Virus record (IMG/VR): IMGVR_UViG_3300044729_001327 | Location: 1-32,101 of that record | Length of the DNA: 32,101 nucleotides | Source of the DNA: a virus | Direction: 5' to 3' (one strand) | Shown: one piece after another, positions 21,973 to 31,600 of the stretch | Layout of the letters: each line of letters begins with the position of its first letter | How positions within the stretch are numbered: position 1 is the first letter of the stretch | The notes under the pieces: generated by a model | Told to the model about the DNA's origin: nothing | Database searches by the model: none | Seen by the model: only the letters and a program-made list of their open reading frames with translations | Program-made: the position numbers and the translations under genes

Positions 21973-24464
21973 TGAGGATACCTTTTGGATTTTTTGGAAA
22001 TTTAATAAATAGTATAATAGCAAATTTTAAAAATACAGTTTTTGCAAATAACGGTATTTTTGAAGCTGAAAATTATCTATATAATATTCTTAATTCTTTA
22101 ATGGCTTATTATAATTCATTTGTTGTATTTATTACAGCTAATGCTTATGAACAAAATTTTTTATTTGCAATTAAACCTACACCAATAACAGAAAATTATT
22201 ATTTACAAACAATATCAGGTGTTGGAGTTAATAGCTTTTGTACTGCGCCCATTGCTTTAAATGTTTCTGCTAATTTTACGGTTATAATTCAGATAGAGCC
22301 ATACCTAACCAGTGCTGATGCTATGAATGAGTTTTGTGGAAGTGGCCCAGGCGGTAATGGATGGGCCTTATCTTTAAATTCATCAAGCAGAATAGTATTT
22401 ACAGCTGCGGGTTTAACATCATCATCAAATGGGGGAATGAGCGGAAATATTCCCAGTTTATTATCTGCAAATCAAGTTCCAACGCTAAGAGTTAAGCAAT
22501 GGATAAGAATATCAAAAACTGCAGCCTCAACGTATGATTTTTATTATAGTATAGATGGAATTAATTGGACATCATTAGGCGGTTCTTTATTTCCAGTATT
22601 TTCAGATAGTTCGGGAGCAAGTGGTACAAGTATAAGAGTTGGATTGGGAAATGGTTCACAAAGTTTTTGTTTTATAGGTAAAATATTTAGGTGTAAATTT
22701 TTTTCCGATTCAACTATGACAACCCTATTAGCAGATTTCAATCCCAATGATGCTCAAGTAGGTAGGTATTCTACATGGAAATCCCCTATAACAGGAGAAG
22801 TTTGGAGTATATCTCAAAGCTCAGGAAACCCTCAAATATCAAACCAAGGAGTTGCTTTATATACAGGTGGAGGTAGTCGTTTTAGAACTAATAGTGCAGG
22901 TTTACTTGAAGATGTTAAAAAGAATCTTATACAATTTAGTGAGGATTTTTCTCAAAGTATTTGGCAAAAAAGTAATGTAACAACTGTCAGCAATAATGCA
23001 ATAGCACCTGACGGAACTATGACTGCAAGTACTATAACATTTGCAAATGTTAATGCTCAAATTCTTCAAAGTTTCACAACCATTATAGGAGTTAGTTATA
23101 CTTATACTACATGGGTTAAAGGTATAGCAGGACAAAGAACAAATATAAATATTCTTAAACCAACTTCGCCTTTTGAAAATACTAGTTTAAATTTATTGTT
23201 TGATGGTTCTTGGCAAATGGTATCATTAACCTTTACTGCATTAAGTACAACAACAGAAGTTCAAATAAGAAATAATTTTCCCGTTGGTAATCTTACTGCA
23301 ACAAATTTCAGTTGGTGGAGAGTCATGGTTGAAGTAGGTTCTGCTTATACAGCATATCAATACACAACAACAGATGCAATTTATCCAAGATTAGATTATA
23401 CTTATGGAGAACCTGCAATATTAAGTGAACCTGCATCAACCAATTATGCTTTACAATCAAATAATTTTAATAATGGTTGGACATTAACAAATATGACTGT
23501 TACACCCAATCAACCAAATAGTTTAACAGGTTTAAATGATGCAACATTATTAACACAAACAAGTACAACAGGAACTGTACATAGATTTACCTCTACAACA
23601 ATTCCAGCAAATACAAGAATATCAAATAGTTTTTATTTTAAAAATGTTAATGCAACTACTTTTAGAGTACAAATGAGTGATGGCTGGAATGGTGAAATAA
23701 GTGTTACATATACTGTTAGTGGTAGTTCAACACCTGTATATTTAAGTAATTCAACAAACTCTTTTATTATAAATCCAACATTTAATGTAAAAAGTGTTGG
23801 GAATGGATGGTATAAAATAACAACTTCATTTACACTTTATTCATCACCTGCTGTTTTGACCCCAAGTTGTTTATATGTTGGTACAATTGGTAATGGTAAA
23901 AGCATATTAATTTATGGTTCACAACTTGAAGATAAGTCTTTTGATACTTCTTATATTCCTACCACAACAGCAACAGTTACAAGGGTAGCAGATAGTTTTA
24001 ATTATATAAATAATTCTATCATAAATCAAACACAAGGTATATTATATTTTGAATTTTATTTTAATGGTACTAATTCTGCAAATGGCTTCAAAGGATTAAT
24101 AGGTATTTCAGATGTAAATGGTATAACTAATACAGATTACATTGCTTGTGCTTATAATTCAGATGGGTCTAGTTTACAGGTATTTTTACGAAGTGGTAAT
24201 GTGAATAGGGTTTCTTCTTTTTTTAGTTCTTTTGCAAATGGTATAAATAAAATAGCAATAGTATTTTCTCCAACCCTTGTTACTGCATATATGAATGGAG
24301 TAAATATGGGAAGTGCTACACCTAATAATTCTCCTAATTCTTGGGCTGTAACATTAGATAGAATACAAATAGGAAATCAAGTTCCAATACTTATTAAAAA
24401 CATAGCTTATATGCCAAGTGCAACAGCATTAACAAATTCTCAACTTTTAGCATTAACAACATAA
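21972..24464 (+). CDS. modular carbohydrate-binding tail fibre (830 aa)
   Basis: After an N-terminal anchor region (1-75), residues about 85-270 look like a concanavalin/LamG-type domain (FTVIIQIEPYL, WIRISKTAASTYDFYYSIDG). Then come two CBM4/9-like beta-sandwiches: about 320-500 (NLIQFSEDFSQSIWQKSN, then FSWWRVMVEVGSAYTAY) and about 495-680 (NYALQSNNFNNGWTLTN, then GSQLEDKSFDTSYIPTT). A second LamG-like domain at about 690-830 starts at GILYFEFYFNGTN and ends KNIAYMPSATALTNSQLL. No catalytic signature is seen. I infer binding of host surface glycans. Composition differs between modules. Confidence 0.7.
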   Translation: MRIPFGFFGNLINSIIANFKNTVFANNGIFEAENYLYNILNSLMAYYNSFVVFITANAYEQNFLFAIKPTPITENYYLQTISGVGVNSFCTAPIALNVSANFTVIIQIEPYLTSADAMNEFCGSGPGGNGWALSLNSSSRIVFTAAGLTSSSNGGMSGNIPSLLSANQVPTLRVKQWIRISKTAASTYDFYYSIDGINWTSLGGSLFPVFSDSSGASGTSIRVGLGNGSQSFCFIGKIFRCKFFSDSTMTTLLADFNPNDAQVGRYSTWKSPITGEVWSISQSSGNPQISNQGVALYTGGGSRFRTNSAGLLEDVKKNLIQFSEDFSQSIWQKSNVTTVSNNAIAPDGTMTASTITFANVNAQILQSFTTIIGVSYTYTTWVKGIAGQRTNINILKPTSPFENTSLNLLFDGSWQMVSLTFTALSTTTEVQIRNNFPVGNLTATNFSWWRVMVEVGSAYTAYQYTTTDAIYPRLDYTYGEPAILSEPASTNYALQSNNFNNGWTLTNMTVTPNQPNSLTGLNDATLLTQTSTTGTVHRFTSTTIPANTRISNSFYFKNVNATTFRVQMSDGWNGEISVTYTVSGSSTPVYLSNSTNSFIINPTFNVKSVGNGWYKITTSFTLYSSPAVLTPSCLYVGTIGNGKSILIYGSQLEDKSFDTSYIPTTTATVTRVADSFNYINNSIINQTQGILYFEFYFNGTNSANGFKGLIGISDVNGITNTDYIACAYNSDGSSLQVFLRSGNVNRVSSFFSSFANGINKIAIVFSPTLVTAYMNGVNMGSATPNNSPNSWAVTLDRIQIGNQVPILIKNIAYMPSATALTNSQLLALTT

Positions 24465-24781
24465 TGAAAACACTATATTTAAGAGCAGAAACAAAAGAGG
24501 AATTGGTTAAAGATATAAAACAACTATTTCCAAATTACAATGGAGAAACAGATTATTCTGATGGAACAAATCATCTTCATTACATAGGTGATATAGCAAT
24601 ACAAGATGCAGTAATAGATGACAAAGGAAAAGTAATTAAGCCACCTATTTTTTCAGGTAAACAACATTGTGATATTTTACTTAATCAAATATTTGAAAAT
24701 GAAGAAGAAAAAGAAAATTTTTTATCTCAATTTAAAACTTTAATGATGCAACCAAAAACACCTAAACATTTATTTGCTTAG
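24464..24781 (+). CDS. small protein after the large fibre, possible fibre chaperone (105 aa)
   Basis: MKTLYLRAETKEELVKDIKQLFPNYNGET... overlaps the fibre stop (TAATGA) and is soluble and charged, with an N-terminal strand-helix unit and a helical C-terminus. Genes in this place often encode chaperones for trimerising fibres, which is the basis of the suggestion. The sequence shows no assembly-chaperone motif I can name. Confidence 0.55.
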   Translation: MKTLYLRAETKEELVKDIKQLFPNYNGETDYSDGTNHLHYIGDIAIQDAVIDDKGKVIKPPIFSGKQHCDILLNQIFENEEEKENFLSQFKTLMMQPKTPKHLFA

Positions 24782-24817
24782 TTATTTAAAAAAACTAGAA
24801 AATTTGAATCTAAATAT

Positions 24818-24825
24818 TAAATTTG
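24818..24825 (+). promoter_or_regulatory. promoter element TAAATTTG before the lysis cassette
   Basis: TAAATTTGTAAAC, preceded by AATAT, matches the extended motif. It lies in a 65-bp gap and would drive the lysis cassette starting at 24847. The -33 region has no clear TTG. Confidence 0.6.
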
Positions 24826-24846
24826 TAAACACATACAACAAATAAT

Positions 24847-25011
24847 ATGAAAAAATATAATTTAGAATTATCAGAAGAAGAATTACAATTAGTTATGTTT
24901 GGATTAGGTAAATTACCAGCTGAACAAAGTTTAAATTTAATCTTCAAAGTAAAAGAAGAATATACAAAACAAAATCAACCTATTGTTGCATCTGATAAAG
25001 ATGAAGAATAA
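24847..25011 (+). CDS. small hypothetical protein (54 aa)
   Basis: MKKYNLELSEEELQLVMFGLGKLPAEQSLNLIFKV... is a short helical protein with a polar tail. Its text resembles small phage proteins in which a strand is followed by EELQLVxxGLGxLP and a helix. It has an A-rich leader and ends in TAAT-ATG at the first holin-like gene, so it is the first gene of the lysis transcript. The role is unknown; timing or inhibition of lysis is possible from position alone. Confidence 0.6.
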   Translation: MKKYNLELSEEELQLVMFGLGKLPAEQSLNLIFKVKEEYTKQNQPIVASDKDEE

Positions 25012-25012
25012 T

Positions 25013-25210
25013 ATGCAAAACTTAGAGCCTCAAACTGATTCACTGTATTGTGTTATTATAGCTTTTATGTTTTATTTTTTGCAGTATTTGTTAAATCATA
25101 CTCCAGAACTACAACTAATAGCTATTAGTATTACTATCATTTCTGGTAGCATTGCTATTATTTTAAATTTACCAAAACTTATTAAACTTGTTAAATCTTT
25201 TTTTCAATGA
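25013..25210 (+). CDS. holin-like membrane protein with two TM segments (65 aa)
   Basis: MQNLEPQTDSLYCVIIAFMF... has two hydrophobic segments (about 11-27 and 33-52) joined by a short polar turn, and a basic C-terminus (KLIKLVKSFFQ). This size and layout fit a class II holin. I chose the ATG one base after the preceding stop; an ATG at 25001 would add four residues. It lies two genes before the endolysin. Holin function is inferred from topology and place, since holins have no common motif. Confidence 0.6.
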   Translation: MQNLEPQTDSLYCVIIAFMFYFLQYLLNHTPELQLIAISITIISGSIAIILNLPKLIKLVKSFFQ

Positions 25211-25425
25211 AATACATATCTTTTAAAAACAACCCTTACACTACTATATTAGGATTAATAGTTACTTTAATAGGACTAGCTTTATTTACATTGCCTTATT
25301 TTATAGAACTACAAGAAAATGTTGAATGGTATCAATCAGCAGGTTGTTTTGCAGTAGGTATTTTGTTATTATTATCTCCTGATACTTTATTAGGAATAAT
25401 TAAAAAAAAATCAGATAGTATATGA
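25207..25425 (+). CDS. second holin-like membrane protein with two TM segments (72 aa)
   Basis: MKYISFKNNPYTTILGLIVTLIGLALFTLPYFI is followed by a polar loop and a second segment (AGCFAVGILLLLSP), then a basic tail (IIKKKSDSI). It overlaps its neighbours by ATGA-type junctions. Together with the preceding gene it forms a tandem membrane pair directly before the endolysin. The two could be holin and antiholin, or holin and a membrane partner; the sequence does not say which. Confidence 0.6.
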   Translation: MKYISFKNNPYTTILGLIVTLIGLALFTLPYFIELQENVEWYQSAGCFAVGILLLLSPDTLLGIIKKKSDSI

Positions 25426-25832
25426 TAAGTAAACATATTTCAACTGAAGAAGCTACTGTTAGTCCAACAAGTTTAAGATTAGGAATAAATAATACTCCAA
25501 CTCCTGAAATACTTGAAGCTATGAAATTAGTAGCTAATAAATGTTTTGAACCTTTAAGAGAATGGTATAAAAAACCAATAAAAATTAATTCTTTTTATAG
25601 ATCTCCAGCTCTTAATAAAGCTGTAGGTGGAGCTGACAAACCTATTAGTCAACATACTAAAGGTCAAGCAATTGATTTATCAGCTGGTTCTAAAGAAGAA
25701 AATAAAAAACTATATGATTGGTGTAAAGCTAATTTAGAATTTGATCAATTAATTTGGGAATACGGAGGAACTTGGATTCATATAAGTTATAAAGCTGTTG
25801 GCAATAGAAAAATGGTATTTAATGTAGGATAA
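25422..25832 (+). CDS. M15-family peptidase endolysin (136 aa)
   Basis: This zinc peptidase should cut peptide cross-links of peptidoglycan. It has the M15 signature SQH78TKGQAID85 and the second motif W-I-H120-I-S, giving zinc ligands His78, Asp85 and His120, plus a substrate-site segment NSFYRSPALNKAVGG (about 59-73). It has no signal peptide, so it needs a holin to reach the periplasm, which fits the two membrane proteins just upstream. Length is typical of single-domain phage enzymes. Confidence 0.88.
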   Translation: MISKHISTEEATVSPTSLRLGINNTPTPEILEAMKLVANKCFEPLREWYKKPIKINSFYRSPALNKAVGGADKPISQHTKGQAIDLSAGSKEENKKLYDWCKANLEFDQLIWEYGGTWIHISYKAVGNRKMVFNVG

Positions 25833-25951
25833 TGACATTAGATGAAAAAATCATTTATCTTGAAAAATGTTTAATAGCATTTAAACCTGAAGATGAAGAA
25901 ATGAAATTAATGTTAGATATAATTAAAGATATAAGGAGTTTAATAAAATGA
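25832..25951 (+). CDS. very small helical protein (39 aa)
   Basis: MTLDEKIIYLEKCLIAFKPEDEEMKLMLDIIKDI... overlaps the endolysin stop (TAATG) and the next start (ATGA), so it is held in the operon by coupling at both ends. It is predicted to be one or two amphipathic helices. No family is recognised. Confidence 0.55.
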   Translation: MTLDEKIIYLEKCLIAFKPEDEEMKLMLDIIKDIRSLIK

Positions 25952-26265
25952 TAGAGTTTGGATTTTTAAATGTATTAATATTTGTTTACCTTAAAACATT
26001 AATGGATATTACAGTGCATAAAGATTATTTTAAAAAATGGGGTTATAGTAAATTCTTTTGGAAAGAAACAGCCGAAGGGCCAAAAACAAGTTGGTTTCAT
26101 AAATACTTTCCAATGTTTTATGATATATGGCATTTATCTACTTTTTTACAAGTATGTCAAATTTGTTTATTATTAGCTATACCTTGTCATAATCCTTATT
26201 GTTTTCCTGTATTTTTAATATTTGGTGGATTAACTTTTAACTTTTTATACGGTCAAGCAAAATGA
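25948..26265 (+). CDS. membrane protein in the lysis cassette (105 aa)
   Basis: It has a hydrophobic N-terminal helix (FGFLNVLIFVYLKTLM), a central basic/aromatic loop (HKDYFKKWGYSKFFWKETAEG) and two close C-terminal hydrophobic segments (FLQVCQICLLLAIP and YCFPVFLIFGGLTFNFLYG). It lies between the endolysin and the candidate spanin and overlaps both neighbours. A lysis-related or superinfection-exclusion role is possible, but no motif supports either. Confidence 0.55.
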   Translation: MIEFGFLNVLIFVYLKTLMDITVHKDYFKKWGYSKFFWKETAEGPKTSWFHKYFPMFYDIWHLSTFLQVCQICLLLAIPCHNPYCFPVFLIFGGLTFNFLYGQAK

Positions 26266-26711
26266 AATATTTATTAATTTTATTGTTATTTTGTTCATGT
26301 TCAGCAGAATATCATTTAAAACAAGCTTTAAAGAAAAATCCTAAATTAGGAGATTCAGCAATTAAATATGTTCCTTACATTAAGGATACTACTATTTATG
26401 TAAAAATTTATGTTAAAGGAGATAGTACATCACAAAACAGTAAACAAATTATTGATTCTTTGCAAAGAGTTTTTAATGATAGTTTTACAACAGTTTACCA
26501 GCTAGTTGATTCTTTAGGAAATGTTAAAACTAAAGTTATAAGAAAACCTTTTTATATTCATGATAGTATTAATGTAATTATTCGTGATACTATTCAGACA
26601 AAATGTCCACCTCAAGTAATTGTAGAAGAAGGATATAAAAAAATGTGGGTTTGGTTATTAATTGCTATATTTGTAGGAATATATGGTATGACCATATTTT
26701 TAATTAAATGA
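26262..26711 (+). CDS. candidate unimolecular spanin (149 aa)
   Basis: The N-terminus MKYLLILLLFCSCSAEYHLK is a lipoprotein signal with the lipid-carrying Cys at 13, and the C-terminus (about 128-148, MWVWLLIAIFVGIYGMTIFL) is a transmembrane helix. The stretch between is periplasmic and rich in charged residues and beta-type text. A protein lipidated in the outer membrane and anchored in the inner membrane is the layout of u-spanins, such as T1 gp11, which fuse the two membranes in the last step of lysis. Place at the end of the lysis cassette agrees. Confidence 0.7.
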   Translation: MKYLLILLLFCSCSAEYHLKQALKKNPKLGDSAIKYVPYIKDTTIYVKIYVKGDSTSQNSKQIIDSLQRVFNDSFTTVYQLVDSLGNVKTKVIRKPFYIHDSINVIIRDTIQTKCPPQVIVEEGYKKMWVWLLIAIFVGIYGMTIFLIK

Positions 26712-26718
26712 CTGAAGA

Positions 26719-27390
26719 ATGGCTACTAAATCTGAAATCGTCTACAACATATTAAACCTAATGCAAGGAGGAAGAATTTCTGATGATTTTCTTCCAAGTT
26801 ATCAACAAATGTCTTTTATTGTTGATTATAAAAGAGCACAATATTTAAGACAAGATCAAACTAAAAACTATTTTGATAATGATTTTTATTATCAAGATTT
26901 AGGTTGTTTAGAGTTAGTTAAAGTAGATAAAGCTGAATGTTGTGAAATAGATTTAGGATGTGATATTTTAAAAACTAAAATAAAATTACCTGATGCTTTA
27001 AGATTTGAACAAAGATTAGCTATTAAAGTTAATGCTGTTGATAAAGCTACTAGATTTCAAATTATATTACCTGAAAGAGCACAATTTGTATCTTCAAGTA
27101 AATATGGTTCATTTGCTGTTAGATGTTATTGGTTAAACGGTTATTTGTATTTTCCTTTTAATGAAGAACTTACAAGAATAAACGTAAGACAAGTTTTAGC
27201 TGACCCTAGTGATGCTAAAAAGTTTACTTGTGGAGATGGCCCTTGTTTTACAGATAATTCTGAATATCCTTTACCTGCTGATATTATAGATTTGATTACT
27301 AAAGATATTATAAACACTGAAGGAAAAGCTCTATTAATAACAGAGCATGATACAGAAAACGATGCTACAGCAGGTACAAACAAAGGATAG
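26719..27390 (+). CDS. tail ring/connector-like structural protein (223 aa)
   Basis: MATKSEIVYNILNLMQGGRISDDFLPSYQQMSFIVDYKRAQ... has a helical N-terminus typical of head-tail connector or tail ring proteins and then a beta-rich domain with several cysteines (ECCEIDLGCD, CGDGPC). It opens the block of tail genes that ends with the giant tail protein, the same order as in other crAss-like phages. Its exact ring position cannot be read from sequence. The C-terminal tail is Asp/Thr-rich. Confidence 0.65.
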   Translation: MATKSEIVYNILNLMQGGRISDDFLPSYQQMSFIVDYKRAQYLRQDQTKNYFDNDFYYQDLGCLELVKVDKAECCEIDLGCDILKTKIKLPDALRFEQRLAIKVNAVDKATRFQIILPERAQFVSSSKYGSFAVRCYWLNGYLYFPFNEELTRINVRQVLADPSDAKKFTCGDGPCFTDNSEYPLPADIIDLITKDIINTEGKALLITEHDTENDATAGTNKG

Positions 27391-27859
27391 TTACGAATAT
27401 TATAAAGAAAAGAATAAATCTAAAATATTATATAGTGTTTATAAAGACATTATAGATGTCTTAAATTTTAAAGTTACGTCAGAAATCATAAAAGGTGAGA
27501 AATTTGTCATGCCTTACAGATTAGGACAAATATATGCAGTTAGAGCTGACAGAGCTTTTAAACTAAATAAAATAGGTAAGCCTAAAATGTTAATAGATTT
27601 TGGTAGTACTAATAAACTAAAGAAAGAAGGTAAACTAGCTAAAGATAAATTTGTCTATTATACAAGTCCTGAATATTGTTTTATTAAATGGTCGTTAGCT
27701 GGAGCTAGAGTTTCTGGTATTTTTGCTTATGTTTTTAAACCTTCTAAAACAAATGGTGTAGAAAGTAAAGTAGGATTTATGAATAGATTTTACACTTTTG
27801 TAAACTCTAATGAGCTTAATTCACTTATTTACCCTAAAGAAAAGAAAAAAATAAAATAA
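27347..27859 (+). CDS. conserved-looking tail-module protein (170 aa)
   Basis: A basic protein with KSKILYSVYKDIIDVLNFKV, then EKFVMPYRLGQIYAVRADR, and later YCFIKWSLAGARVSGIFAYVFKPSK, ending PKEKKKIK. The start at 27347 lies 44 bp inside the previous gene; an ATG at 27362 is equally possible. Small basic proteins of this type sit between ring proteins in crAss-like tail modules. A virion or assembly role is inferred from place; no enzyme motif is seen. Confidence 0.6.
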   Translation: MIQKTMLQQVQTKDSYEYYKEKNKSKILYSVYKDIIDVLNFKVTSEIIKGEKFVMPYRLGQIYAVRADRAFKLNKIGKPKMLIDFGSTNKLKKEGKLAKDKFVYYTSPEYCFIKWSLAGARVSGIFAYVFKPSKTNGVESKVGFMNRFYTFVNSNELNSLIYPKEKKKIK

Positions 27860-27867
27860 GAAAATAG

Positions 27868-27875
27868 TATATTTG
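27868..27875 (+). promoter_or_regulatory. promoter element TATATTTG in the tail module
   Basis: TATATTTG matches TAnnTTTG and lies in the 34-bp gap before the ATG at 27894. The following bases (ctaaa) depart from the usual GTA. The first visible -33 candidate is weak. Confidence 0.45.
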
Positions 27876-27893
27876 CTAAAAATATATTAAATT

Positions 27894-28625
27894 ATGATGT
27901 ACAGGTCTGTAAGCTCTAAAAGAGTTATTGATAAAGTTTTTGGAGCTTTTGGCAATATAATTTCTCAACACTCTGATAGATTAATAGGAGAATCTGTATC
28001 TTGGATAGGTATGGCATTAGAAGGAATTGGTTCTACAGCTCCTTTAGAAAACATTACAAAAAACTTTGAAGTTAAAAACGGTAGAGTATATTTACCTGAT
28101 TGTCTTTATCTTATAAGAGCAGTTGCTTATAAAGATTCTTGGTTATTATACGGTTCTCAAACTTTTAATTATGATTTACATTGTACTGATTGTGTAAATG
28201 AAAGAGTAATTAAAAATGATTTTTCATATATTGTTAATAACGGTTATATATCTACAAGTGTTCCAGACGGAGAACATATTTGTATAATGTATCAAGCATT
28301 TCCTGTTGATGATGATGGGTTCCCACTTATTCCAGACCACTATTCTGTTAATGAAGCTTTGTTTTGGTTTATTACTAAAAATTTAATGTTAGGTGGATTT
28401 TCTCATCCTGATAAATCTATTAACTATATGCTTGCTGAACAACAATGGTTAAAATACTGTACTCAAGCTGAAAACGAAACTTCAATGTTTGATATTCCTA
28501 AGATGCAATCATTTATTAATCAATGGGTTCAACTTATACCTAAAATTGATAGCTACAAAACATTTTTTCAAGATTCAAATAAACAAGAAGTATTTATTAA
28601 TCAAGATTTTAGAACTATTAGATAA
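27894..28625 (+). CDS. tail adaptor / stabilisation-like protein (243 aa)
   Basis: It begins with an amphipathic helix pair (RVIDKVFGAFGNIISQHSDRLIGESVSW), continues with a beta domain (KNGRVYLPDCLYLIRAVAYK), and has the segment ICIMYQAFPVDDDGFPLIPDHYSVNEALFWFI (about 128-160). That segment is typical of T7 gp11 / P22 gp4-like adaptor proteins, where a beta strand, PxDxxGxPxIPD and a helix occur together. It probably forms a dodecameric ring linking portal to the tail nozzle. It overlaps the giant tail gene by one base (TAATG). Confidence 0.65.
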   Translation: MMYRSVSSKRVIDKVFGAFGNIISQHSDRLIGESVSWIGMALEGIGSTAPLENITKNFEVKNGRVYLPDCLYLIRAVAYKDSWLLYGSQTFNYDLHCTDCVNERVIKNDFSYIVNNGYISTSVPDGEHICIMYQAFPVDDDGFPLIPDHYSVNEALFWFITKNLMLGGFSHPDKSINYMLAEQQWLKYCTQAENETSMFDIPKMQSFINQWVQLIPKIDSYKTFFQDSNKQEVFINQDFRTIR

Positions 28626-31600
28626 TGAAAGTATTTACAATAAACACAGACGTTGATCCACAAAATCAACCAGAAAATACTTCAAGATTAAATGTTAATG
28701 TTAATGTTAATGCTGAAGTAGGAGGAATAAGTAATGATTCAGGTTTTGTTGAATTAAGTGAATATAATAAATATATTAATGCTTCTGGAACATCTTCTCA
28801 AAAAAATAAAATTTGTATAGGTAAAATATTACTTCCTGATAACAGAATATGTTTATTTAGTTATTTTAATCCTCAACCTAATAATGTATTTATTACTGAT
28901 GTTAATCCTTACGGAGAAATAGGTATTCTTCAAAATGATAGCTATACTCCTGTAATGAGAGATGGTAATTATTCATTAAAATTTGACCCTAATTTTCCTA
29001 TTGAAGGAACAGCTAAAACAAATGGTTTAGGAGAAACTATTGTTTATTTTACTGATAACAATACGGCTCCTAAGTGGTTAAATTTAACTACACCTCAATT
29101 ACCTTTAGATAATTTATTAAATTTTTCAGCTTCTAATTATAGTCAATTATTATATTTCCCTTCTTATACTCAATCTAATATTCATTTAGATTCTGTATCA
29201 ACAGGTGGTGGAAATGTTCCTACTGGTACTTACATACCTTTTATTGCTTGGGCTGATGAAAATTATAATGATTCTCCTGTTATACTTCCAGGAAATGTAA
29301 TTTCTATTGGTGGAGGTACTTTTCCTAGTCAACAATATGATGGTGCTGTTCAAGGTACTAATTCAGGTAAATCTTTTACTTTAAGAATAGATGCTGCTGA
29401 TTTAAATACTAATTATAATTATGTACATTTATATCTTGTTCATAGAGAAGGAACAGCTGATATTGTTTATGATTATGGTTTTACAAGTTATGAAACAAGT
29501 AATGATTTAAAAATAACTGTATCAACTATTGATAATCTTGTAAAAGTTGATTTAGAAACACTTACTGTTAAATCACCTTATTATAAAACAATTAAATCTA
29601 TTACTCAATTAGATGATGTAATGTATTTAGCTAATTTAAAAGCTAGAGAAGATTTTGATTTTCAACCTTATGTAAATGGAATAATAGTAGATTGTGTTAC
29701 AAAAGAAATAGATGTTAATAATGATTTTACTAATTATAGAAATGAAGTAACTATTTATGATGATAAATCTTTTATGTGGGATGAAGTCTATGCTTTATAT
29801 GCTTCATATACAATACAAGATGAATTTGGTACTTATGAAACTAAAGCTTATCATATTCCAGGAAGACCTGCTTATAATATTCAATTAATTAAATCTAGTG
29901 GATTTTATGCTTCTTCTAATGAAAAAGCTCTTATATCTACATTATCAGGAGAAAATGATAATTTGGTATTTAATGGCGGTAATCCTGATACAGACCCTTC
30001 TCCTGGAGGCCAAATTTATGCTATTAATAATAATGCTAAAGTATTTCATGCTTTTCCTTGTAGTTATAATAGTAATGTTACAAATATTTATGGTATAACT
30101 GGAGCTAATGGTACATCTAATATGGGATATTGGGAAAATGAAAATGAAACATATCCTAATACCGATAGTTGGAAAGCATTAAATAATTCTGGTACATTAT
30201 TATATGATAATAGAAATCAAAAAGTAAGACACCATAAATTTCCTCATCCTTCTCAAGTAGAAAGACAAAATACAGATCCTATATTTATGCACTTAGATAA
30301 TGTTAGATTACCAGCAGAATATAGTAGAATGAATATTTTAGGTATTAAACTTAAAAATATTCAAACACCTCCAGGTTTTGCAGGTAAAGTTAAAAAATTA
30401 AATATTTATTATGCTAAAAGAACTATTAATAATAGAACAATTTTAGGGCAATCTATAGGTATTTATAATTGTGAAATTTATCCATATTACCCTATTCCAG
30501 CAGTTCCTCCGTCTGGTCATATTGATGCTACTGGACAAGGATACGATTTAGATAATTGGACAGTACATTCAGGAGGAAATATAAAATTAATAGAACAACA
30601 TATTGGTTTAAGTTCTGGACCTTCGGGGCCTAAAGGAAGACCTGTTAATACTTTTTTAAATACTAAATTTATTAAATGTTCTCCTTTTGATGTAGTATCA
30701 AATGATACTACTATTCAAGGAGTAACTCATATTTCTTATTTATACAATATAGAAGCTAATTATAAATACATTTCTAGTAAAGGTAATACTTCAAATTCTA
30801 GGGGTAAAATTGCTGCTAATTCAAATTGGTTTTGGAATCCTACAGATTCATCTATTAATAATGATCCTGTTTTAGCTATTAATTGTTATAAATTTAGTTT
30901 GAACAGATTAATTAGAAAAGTTAAAAAAGGTAATTTAATAGAATCTGTTCCTAATTATCCTAATTTAGATTCTAAAGGTTATCCTCAATCTGAATTTAAT
31001 GCTGGAGTATATGGATATTCTAAACAAGTTAATCATTATCGTTCAGATAAAACAGCTTTGTTTGAACATTATAATGTTGAAGGATTAGATTATTATTTAG
31101 GAGCAAATATAATTCAAGGAGATGGGACGGAAGGTGGAGTAGTTCCTTATTTAAATGGAACAGATGTAAGACCAACAACAACTATTCCTTTAATTAATTT
31201 AAATCAATTTAAACAAAATGTTTATTTTAATTTTTCAGAACAAGAATTAGTATATCTAGGAGAAAGTTTTACTTTTGGTGGAACAGTAAATAATATTTAT
31301 AAAGGTGATACTTTTACTAATTTATACGGCTATAGGTCAGTAACTGATTTAGCATCTGTTATAAATCCAGCTCCAGTACCTGAACCTGATAGAAATGTGT
31401 CTTTAGAATTAAGATTTTTACATTTTTTTGGCTGTCAATCTACTTCTAATATTAATTATAGAAATAGTGGTACTAATAGTTATGACATATATTTTCCTAA
31501 ATCATCAGCTTTTGATGTATTAGGTGTACCTTTAATGGGAAATTTAGGATTAGCTAACTATTATGGTTATAATAAAGATTATTCAAGAGGTTCTGATATT

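Noticed and set aside
29898-30098. Rightward open frame inside the giant tail gene
   Set aside because: The long frame from 28625 is open through this region, and the short frame is Leu/Met-rich shadow text.
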